A stretch of DNA of 9,321 bases from Pirellulales bacterium (GTDB lineage: Bacteria; Planctomycetota; Planctomycetia; Pirellulales; JAICIG01), in contig JAICIG010000317.1 of the NCBI GenBank assembly GCA_025924495.1, forward strand, positions 1 to 9,321, read 5' to 3'. The notes beneath the pieces were generated by a model. That model had not been told where the DNA came from and ran no database searches. It saw only the letters and a list, made by a program, of their open reading frames with translations. Shown here one piece after another: positions 1 through 7,587 of the stretch. The stretch's first letter is position 1. The number at the start of each line of letters is the position of its first letter. A program made the position numbers and the translations under genes.

Positions 1-3596
<3,596 letters not shown>

Positions 3597-3610
3597 GCGC
3601 CGGGGGGCGC
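3597..3610 (+). terminator. GC hairpin directly after the first kinase stop codon
   Basis: GCGCC (3597-3601) and GGCGC (3606-3610) form a perfect 5-bp stem with a GGGG loop, starting on the base after the TGA stop. No T-run follows directly; the nearest short one is TTTA near 3622. It could stabilise the 3' end or be a weak, possibly Rho-dependent, end signal, but it is not a convincing intrinsic terminator. Confidence 0.25.
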
Positions 3611-3687
3611 CAGACGTGGGGTTTATTGAGGACGAATGGGGTTAGAAAATGAACGGGCGAAACAGCGCGCGGGGAACTTTACGGCGA

Positions 3688-3708
3688 CCCCGCGGAGCGC
3701 CGGCGGGG
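3688..3708 (+). other. Hairpin with a GGA-containing loop upstream of the second kinase
   Basis: CCCCGC (3688-3693) pairs with GCGGGG (3703-3708) around a nine-base loop GGAGCGCCG. A GGA exposed in a hairpin loop is the usual CsrA recognition feature, and two CsrA-family genes lie in this window. Whether this stretch is transcribed as a leader of the second kinase is unknown. Confidence 0.35.
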
Positions 3709-3746
3709 CGAGACAGATTCGAGGCGAGACCGGATTCGAGGCGAGA
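3707..3746 (+). repeat. Short direct repeats with GGCGAGA core in the inter-kinase gap
   Basis: GGCGAGA occurs at 3707-3713, 3723-3729 and 3740-3746. The last two sit inside a perfect 14-base direct repeat, GATTCGAGGCGAGA (3716-3729 and 3733-3746). The 16-17 base spacing is longer than one helical turn and shorter than two. The repeats lie just upstream of the second kinase start. They could be a regulator-binding array or replication-slippage debris; I do not recognise them. Confidence 0.55.
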
Positions 3747-3802
3747 ATGTTCGACGGCGGGAGTGCTGCGTGGGCCATGCTGAGTGCGAAACGGCGCCAT
3801 TC

Positions 3803-5965
3803 ATGAGTAACGATTACAGCGATCTCCCCATCCTGATCGTCGACGATCGGCCCGATAAGCTGTTGGCGCTCAAATCGGTGCTGTCCGACCTGTGCCCGGC
3901 GATTGTCACGGCCGATTCAGGCAGGCAGGCGCTCAAATGCCTGTTGGAGAAGGACTTTGCCCTGATTCTGCTCGATGTCAACATGCCCGGCATGGATGGC
4001 TTCGAGACGGCCGCGCTCATTCGGCAGCGCAAGAAATCGGAAACAACTCCGATTATCTTTGTGACCTCCTACGGCGACGACATGCACGTGGCGCAGGGCT
4101 ACTCGCTCGGCGCGGTCGACTACATACTGTCGCCGATCGTGCCTGCCGTGCTGCGGACGAAGGTGACGGTATTTCTCGACCTCTATCGCAAGACGCGCGA
4201 GGTGGAACAGCAAGCCTTGCGGCTGCAGCATCGCGCCGAGCAATTGCACAAGCTGACGGAAGCTTCGTTGGCGATTCACTCGGCGCATTCCATGGACAAG
4301 ATCCTGAGAATCATTACCGACACGGCGCGCGACGTGATTGGAGTCCACTACGCCGCGACCATGTTGACGCTCGACGAAAGTTGGGCGAAATCGAAGAAGG
4401 TCGTCGCCGTTTCGCCGGAATATGCGCGCAGCAATGGGAACACCGATGCGGCCAGCGGCTCCGATATTCACGTGCTGTGGCGAGCCATGGGGCGCTCCCG
4501 CCGGCTGACAAGCGCCCAACTGGCCGCTCATCCAGAATGGCAGGCTCTGGGAAAATCGCTGGCTGGCCTTCCCGACGCGCGCGGCTGGCTGGCCACCGCG
4601 CTGGTAGGCCGCGATGGGCGCGAAATTGGTCTGATCCAACTCTCCGACAAACGCGAAGGCGAATTCGGCTCCAATGACGAGTCATTGCTCGTGCAACTGG
4701 GGCAGATGGCCTCGATCGCCATCGACAACATCCTTAATTCAGAAGCGCGCGAGGCCAACCGCATCAAGGACGAGTTTTTGGCGACGCTATCGCACGAACT
4801 GCGCACGCCCTTGACGGCCATGTTGGGCTGGACCCAGTTGCTGCGCGCCGGAGCTTTAGATTCTCGAGAAACCGCACACGGCCTGGAAATCATCGAACGC
4901 AATGTGCTTGCTCAGGCGAAGTTGATCGACGACTTGCTGGATGTTTCCCGGATCATTACAGGCAAATTGCGACTGAGCATTCGCCCGATGTCGCTGATCT
5001 CCGTGATCGAGGCGGCGCTCGATGTCGTGCGGCCTTCGGCCGGCGCCAAAGGAGTCCGCTTGGAAGCAGACCTCGATCCGGACGCCAGCGCGATTACCGG
5101 CGATCCCGATCGCTTGCAGCAGGTCGTTTGGAACTTGCTGGTCAATGCCATTAAATTCACGCCCGCGGGCGGCAGCGTCCGCGTCAAGCTGGCGCGCAGC
5201 GGCGCCAAGAGCCAGATCCAGGTGATCGATACCGGAGAAGGGGTCAATCCGGATTTTCTGCCGCACATCTTCGATCGTTTTCGCCAGGCCGACAGCAGCA
5301 GCAAACGTTCGCACGGCGGCTTGGGTTTGGGGCTGGCCATCGTGCGTCACGTGGTCGAATTGCACGGCGGCGGCGTAAGCGCCGAGAGCCTGGGCCGCAA
5401 TCTGGGCACGACATTTTTTGTGAATTTGCCGATCGCCGCAGTGGCCTCTGCGGAGCATGGCGGGCGCTCGGACGCCAATCACTCTCGGCAGCAACTTGCG
5501 GCGCCAGCCACAGTCAGCTTGGACGGCTTGCGCATCCTGGTGGTCGATGACGAAGCCGACGGGCGTGAAGCCATCGCCAAAGTGCTCGAATTACGCGGCG
5601 CCGAGGTTAAGACCGCGTCGAGCGTGCGCGAGGCCGTGCAACTGCTGAAACAATCACGGCTTGATGTGCTGGTTAGCGATATCGGGTTGCCCGATGAGGA
5701 CGGGTACGATTTGATTCAACAGGTCCGCGAATTTGAAGACGAAGAAACGCGCAACCTTCCTGCGCTGGCCCTGACGGCATTCGCGCGCGAGGAAGACAGT
5801 CTACGCGCTTTGTCGGCAGGGTTTCAGCGGCACGCTTCCAAGCCGATTGAGCCGAGCGTGTTGACGACGTTAGTGGCGGGGCTGGCAGGCCGCTCGCCCG
5901 AGACGGCTGCCCTGCCCGCGCCGGCCCCTGCGGCGGCTCTCTCGGCCCTGTTGAGCGAACTGTAG
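3803..5965 (+). CDS. Hybrid sensor histidine kinase, receiver-GAF-HisKA-HATPase-receiver
   Basis: This is a soluble two-component hybrid kinase of 720 residues. I chose ATG 3803 because the receiver begins nine residues later. An in-frame GTG at 3770 (11 residues longer) has a better Shine-Dalgarno site, GGGAG at 3759-3763 with a 6-base gap, and may be the real start. Receiver 1 (about 9-125) has Asp14, Asp15, phospho-acceptor Asp58 and Thr88, but Ser110 stands where the conserved Lys is expected. A helical linker and a GAF domain follow (about 147-312). HisKA has LSHELRTPL (His331). The HATPase has a WNLLVNAIKFT N box, DTGEG at 476 and a GGLGLGLAI G2 box from 505. Receiver 2 has Asp582, Asp583 and phospho-acceptor Asp626. 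An Ala/Pro-rich tail ends the protein. There is no membrane segment and no output domain. It follows the poly-HAMP kinase on the same strand by 206 bases, so co-transcription is possible. Its 3' end converges on the next gene. Confidence 0.93.
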   Translation: MSNDYSDLPILIVDDRPDKLLALKSVLSDLCPAIVTADSGRQALKCLLEKDFALILLDVNMPGMDGFETAALIRQRKKSETTPIIFVTSYGDDMHVAQGYSLGAVDYILSPIVPAVLRTKVTVFLDLYRKTREVEQQALRLQHRAEQLHKLTEASLAIHSAHSMDKILRIITDTARDVIGVHYAATMLTLDESWAKSKKVVAVSPEYARSNGNTDAASGSDIHVLWRAMGRSRRLTSAQLAAHPEWQALGKSLAGLPDARGWLATALVGRDGREIGLIQLSDKREGEFGSNDESLLVQLGQMASIAIDNILNSEAREANRIKDEFLATLSHELRTPLTAMLGWTQLLRAGALDSRETAHGLEIIERNVLAQAKLIDDLLDVSRIITGKLRLSIRPMSLISVIEAALDVVRPSAGAKGVRLEADLDPDASAITGDPDRLQQVVWNLLVNAIKFTPAGGSVRVKLARSGAKSQIQVIDTGEGVNPDFLPHIFDRFRQADSSSKRSHGGLGLGLAIVRHVVELHGGGVSAESLGRNLGTTFFVNLPIAAVASAEHGGRSDANHSRQQLAAPATVSLDGLRILVVDDEADGREAIAKVLELRGAEVKTASSVREAVQLLKQSRLDVLVSDIGLPDEDGYDLIQQVREFEDEETRNLPALALTAFAREEDSLRALSAGFQRHASKPIEPSVLTTLVAGLAGRSPETAALPAPAPAAALSALLSEL

Positions 5966-5973
5966 ACGAACGG

Positions 5974-6243
5974 CTAAGCCGCCATCCGTTGCGGCTCCCA
6001 TTCCTCGAACAGATTGATCGTGAGCAGCATGTTGCCCTTGGCATCATAGAACTGCAGCAGGCCGATCTCGACCAGCCACATGGCCATCCACTCTTCAGCC
6101 CGATAAGACCGTCCCCGGTAGCGGCCATCGTCGATCAGAATGGTCTCACTCAGATCGCTGAGCGAGTCAGCGGCGGCTCCGAAGTCTTCGAACGTGCGAA
6201 CGACCAGACGCCGAACTTCGTCGGCCTGCGGGATTACGCGCAT
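5974..6243 (-). CDS. Small conserved-looking protein of unknown function
   Basis: An 89-residue protein on the minus strand; I cannot assign a family or function. The start ATG (6243-6241) has a strong Shine-Dalgarno site, AGGAGG at 6257-6252, with an 8-base gap. That is the best ribosome site in the window and strongly supports this as a real gene. The protein is acidic and rich in Leu, Glu and aromatic residues. A motif-like stretch DLSETILIDDGRY is followed by RSYRAEEWMAMWLVEIGL and QFYDAKGNMLLTINL. There is no signal peptide, metal-binding Cys cluster or clear membrane helix, so it is probably a small cytosolic alpha/beta protein. The style suggests a family conserved in planctomycetes, but that is an impression. 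Its stop lies 8 bases from the stop of the second kinase (convergent), leaving no room for a separate terminator. Its leader holds a candidate attenuator. Confidence 0.8.
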   Translation of the reverse strand: MRVIPQADEVRRLVVRTFEDFGAAADSLSDLSETILIDDGRYRGRSYRAEEWMAMWLVEIGLLQFYDAKGNMLLTINLFEEWEPQRMAA

Positions 6244-6260
6244 CTTGGCAACCTCCTGTT

Positions 6261-6338
6261 GCGGAAAAACCGGCTTCCTGCCGGCGAGGCCAGTTAGTTT
6301 ACCGTCTGATCCGAATCAGACGAAGGCGGTTTTTCTGC
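6261..6338 (-). promoter_or_regulatory. Candidate attenuator / riboswitch-like leader
   Basis: Read on the minus strand, the leader has in order: a segment GAAAACCG-type (6335-6327), a perfect 8-bp hairpin CGTCTGAT/ATCAGACG with a 4-base loop (6322-6303), a linker, a GC hairpin (6284-6270) followed by TTTTT (6269-6265), the AGGAGG site and the ATG. The first segment is exactly complementary over 9 bases to 6272-6264, and the pairing extends to 12 bp with one G-U (6338-6327 with 6272-6261). That pairing would take away the 3' arm and U-run of the terminator hairpin, so the two structures exclude each other. This is the layout of transcription attenuators and riboswitches. I recognise no known riboswitch class. 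The structure is seen; the regulation is inferred. Confidence 0.5.
6265..6284 (-). terminator. Terminator-like hairpin before the 89-residue gene
   Basis: On the minus strand CCGGC (6284-6280), loop AGGAA, and GCCGG (6274-6270) are followed at once by five T (6269-6265). The stem is short (5 bp) but all G/C and the T-run is directly adjacent. It lies upstream of the start codon of the gene it precedes, so it would act as a conditional terminator rather than an end-of-gene signal. Confidence 0.5.
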
Positions 6339-6559
6339 TGATCTTTTCTCAGGGTCGGCTTAACGGCGTTCTTCAGCCGCCTGATTTTCTCGCGTTCGTT
6401 TTACGCTTCTTATTTAACCCAGCTTTTCTATTCGGCACGAATTAACCGTGGCGTCGGCCGATTTCTACGCTTCCAGCCCGGCGGCCCTTTGCTTTCCGGG
6501 TTCCATTACGCTCCAATATTCGTAGGGGGTAACCACCGCCAAGTGGCGAGCAAAACACT
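6339..6559 (+). other. Non-coding, pyrimidine-rich leader region of the extended csrA
   Basis: The divergent gap between the two starts is 316 bases; the attenuator fills the left end. The rest contains no credible ORF. It is richer in T/C runs than the flanking genes, such as CTTTTC and GATTTTC blocks at about 6345-6435. Small hairpins occur: CCCGG/CCGGG (6478-6482 with 6496-6500), and CGCC/GGCG with an AAGT loop (6537-6548) just before the csrA start. I see no good sigma-70 promoter; a TTGCTT at 6489 with CAATAT at 6514 has an overlong spacer. Confidence 0.4.
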
Positions 6560-7006
6560 ATGCTTGTCATGACTCGCAGAATAGACGAGAGCATTCTCGT
6601 CGATCGTCACATCGAGATCACCGTCGTCGAAATCCGCGGCGACAAGGTGCGACTGGGAATTACCGCGCCTCGGGAGGTCCCCGTGCACCGCCGCGAAGTG
6701 TTTGAGGCGATCCACGGGGTCGATGGTTCGCAGCTTGGTGATGCGGATCGCGATGGCACTCCTGGAAAACCGGAAACGCCCGAGCCCGCATCGGTCGACC
6801 TGCTCGATGGCCAGATCGCCCTGTTGGACCGCTTACGCGATTCGATTCGTACGCGCAGCGGCGTTGCGCCCTGTCGAGAGGAAACGTTGGGCGCGATTCT
6901 GTCGGCGATTCACGAAGCCGAGGAAACCTTCGGCGAACCCGCCACGCTTGAGCATCTAAGGGCGTCGCTCGTTAGCGCGATCAAGGCCACGGCCCCTTCG
7001 AAATAG
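6560..7006 (+). CDS. csrA: CsrA-family RNA-binding translational regulator with long C-terminal extension
   Basis: CsrA dimers bind GGA motifs in mRNA leaders and change translation or stability. Residues 1-51 match the family closely: an MLVMTRR start, ITVVEIRGDKVRLGI and APREVPVHRREVF. Arg6, Val42 and Arg44 fall at the same numbers as the RNA-binding residues of E. coli CsrA (61 residues). This protein is 148 residues. After the core comes a Pro/Asp/Gly-rich linker (about 52-78), then a predicted helical segment (about 79-145; DLLDGQIALLDRLRDSI, EETLGAILSAIHEAEETF, LEHLRASLVSAI) that I do not recognise. The start ATG has only a weak upstream GGCGAG (6545-6550); AGGGGG at 6524 is too far to serve it. 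It is divergent from the 89-residue gene and 310 bases upstream of a second CsrA-like gene on the same strand. Confidence 0.93.
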   Translation: MLVMTRRIDESILVDRHIEITVVEIRGDKVRLGITAPREVPVHRREVFEAIHGVDGSQLGDADRDGTPGKPETPEPASVDLLDGQIALLDRLRDSIRTRSGVAPCREETLGAILSAIHEAEETFGEPATLEHLRASLVSAIKATAPSK

Positions 7007-7049
7007 TTGGGCGACGAGCAGCGCACGCGAGAGCAGATCCCACGACATT

Positions 7050-7095
7050 GCGCAGCAAACTGCTGCAAGTTCTCCTCATCTAACGCCTGCTGCGC
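7050..7095 (+). other. Alternative hairpins downstream of the extended csrA
   Basis: GCAGC (7052-7056) pairs with GCTGC (7062-7066) around AAACT. The same left arm, as GCGCAGCA (7050-7057), also pairs perfectly over 8 bp with TGCTGCGC (7088-7095). The two folds exclude each other. No T-run follows, so this is not a standard terminator. Further on, ATCGC/GCGAT (7105-7109 with 7121-7125) makes a small hairpin with GGA in its loop. The rest of the 310-base gap (7007-7316) holds the promoter and leader of the next gene and no credible ORF. Confidence 0.4.
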
Positions 7096-7168
7096 GTTGT
7101 GTCAATCGCGGAAAATGATGGCGATCGTTTGCTTCATGTTCGAGAACATTTTGCATGCTAGCAGTTGA

Positions 7169-7197
7169 TTGACAAGCGAAGCCTGAAGAGGCATGAT
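7169..7197 (+). promoter_or_regulatory. Candidate sigma-70 promoter for the short csrA-like gene
   Basis: A perfect TTGACA -35 box (7169-7174) is followed after exactly 17 bases by CATGAT (7192-7197), which matches four of six -10 positions. Transcription would start near 7204 and give a leader of about 110 bases before the ATG at 7317. This would allow the short gene to be expressed apart from the upstream csrA. Confidence 0.5.
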
Positions 7198-7203
7198 TGT
7201 CCG

Positions 7204-7316
7204 CTGATTTGATTCAGCCTGAGCCGCCGTGGTTCAAGGGCGGCAAATGGGCGAGCCAACCGGGGACAGACCCAATCGGTTTCGCACAAGATCGAACTCC
7301 TACAGGAGCATGTCTG
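7204..7316 (+). promoter_or_regulatory. Structured leader of the short csrA-like gene
   Basis: The predicted leader can form three hairpins in a row: CTGA/TCAG (7204-7217), a strong GCCGCC/GGCGGC (7223-7228 with 7239-7244), and AACCG/CGGTT (7258-7262 with 7277-7281). AGGAG (7304-7308) then gives a good ribosome site 8 bases before ATG 7317. GGA motifs occur at 7264-7266 and inside the ribosome site at 7305-7307 (CTACAGGAG). CsrA often represses translation by binding a GGA that overlaps the Shine-Dalgarno site plus a second upstream site, so self- or cross-regulation is plausible. Confidence 0.45.
7258..7281 (+). repeat. REP-like palindrome with GGGACAGACCC core
   Basis: The core GGG-ACAGA-CCC (7263-7273) sits inside an outer AACCG/CGGTT stem. 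GGGGACAGACCCC-type palindromes are, as I recall, common as scattered REP-like sequences near REP-associated tyrosine transposases (RAYT, IS200-like). No transposase is in this window, and one imperfect copy is not proof. It may equally be just the third leader hairpin. Confidence 0.3.
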
Positions 7317-7499
7317 ATGATCGTCATCTCCCGTCTCGCAGGCGAAGCCATCGTTGTAGGTCACGAGTTAACCGTGACGGTGGTGAGTGTCGACGGTGAT
7401 GAAGTGCTGTTGCAGATCGAAGGGCCCGACGAAATCTCTCTGGAACGCGGCGAGGAATTGGCCAGCATTACGGACGCCTCGCCCCGAATCGATTACTGA
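7317..7499 (+). CDS. Minimal, divergent CsrA-family protein
   Basis: A 60-residue protein, close to the 61 of E. coli CsrA. The start ATG 7317 is set by AGGAG at 7304-7308 with an 8-base gap and by the CsrA-type N-terminus MIVISR; the frame is open further upstream, but the preceding 40 residues look non-coding. The core aligns without gaps to CsrA: Arg6 and Arg44 are kept. However, Leu42 replaces Val42, VLLQI replaces VRLGI, GPDEISLERGEEL replaces the usual APxxVxVxRxEV, and the protein is strongly acidic. RNA binding may therefore be weaker or different; it could be a second CsrA with its own targets or a partner that forms mixed dimers with the upstream CsrA. This is inference. It is convergent with the methyltransferase gene 88 bases away; the short gap (7500-7587) shows no clear terminator. 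Confidence 0.85.
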   Translation: MIVISRLAGEAIVVGHELTVTVVSVDGDEVLLQIEGPDEISLERGEELASITDASPRIDY

Positions 7500-7587
7500 A
7501 ATCCGGCGGTATTCTCCCGGTACAAAAGGGTGCAGTGACCAACAATTCGCAGTGTCAGCTCAGAGTTCGACCGCGTTTAGCGCCATT

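Noticed and set aside
6303..6334. Plus-strand terminator: 8-bp hairpin followed by TTTTT
   Set aside because: The T-run starts seven bases after the stem and no plus-strand gene ends nearby; the minus-strand attenuator reading explains both parts better.
7115..7168. A 17-codon ORF (starting MMAIVCF) ending just before the -35 box of the short csrA-like gene
   Set aside because: No proper ribosome site, very short, and it ends exactly at the promoter; probably chance.
7197..7316. In-frame N-terminal extension of 40 residues for the short CsrA-like protein
   Set aside because: A strong Shine-Dalgarno site and the CsrA-type MIVISR start at 7317; the extension looks like translated hairpin leader.
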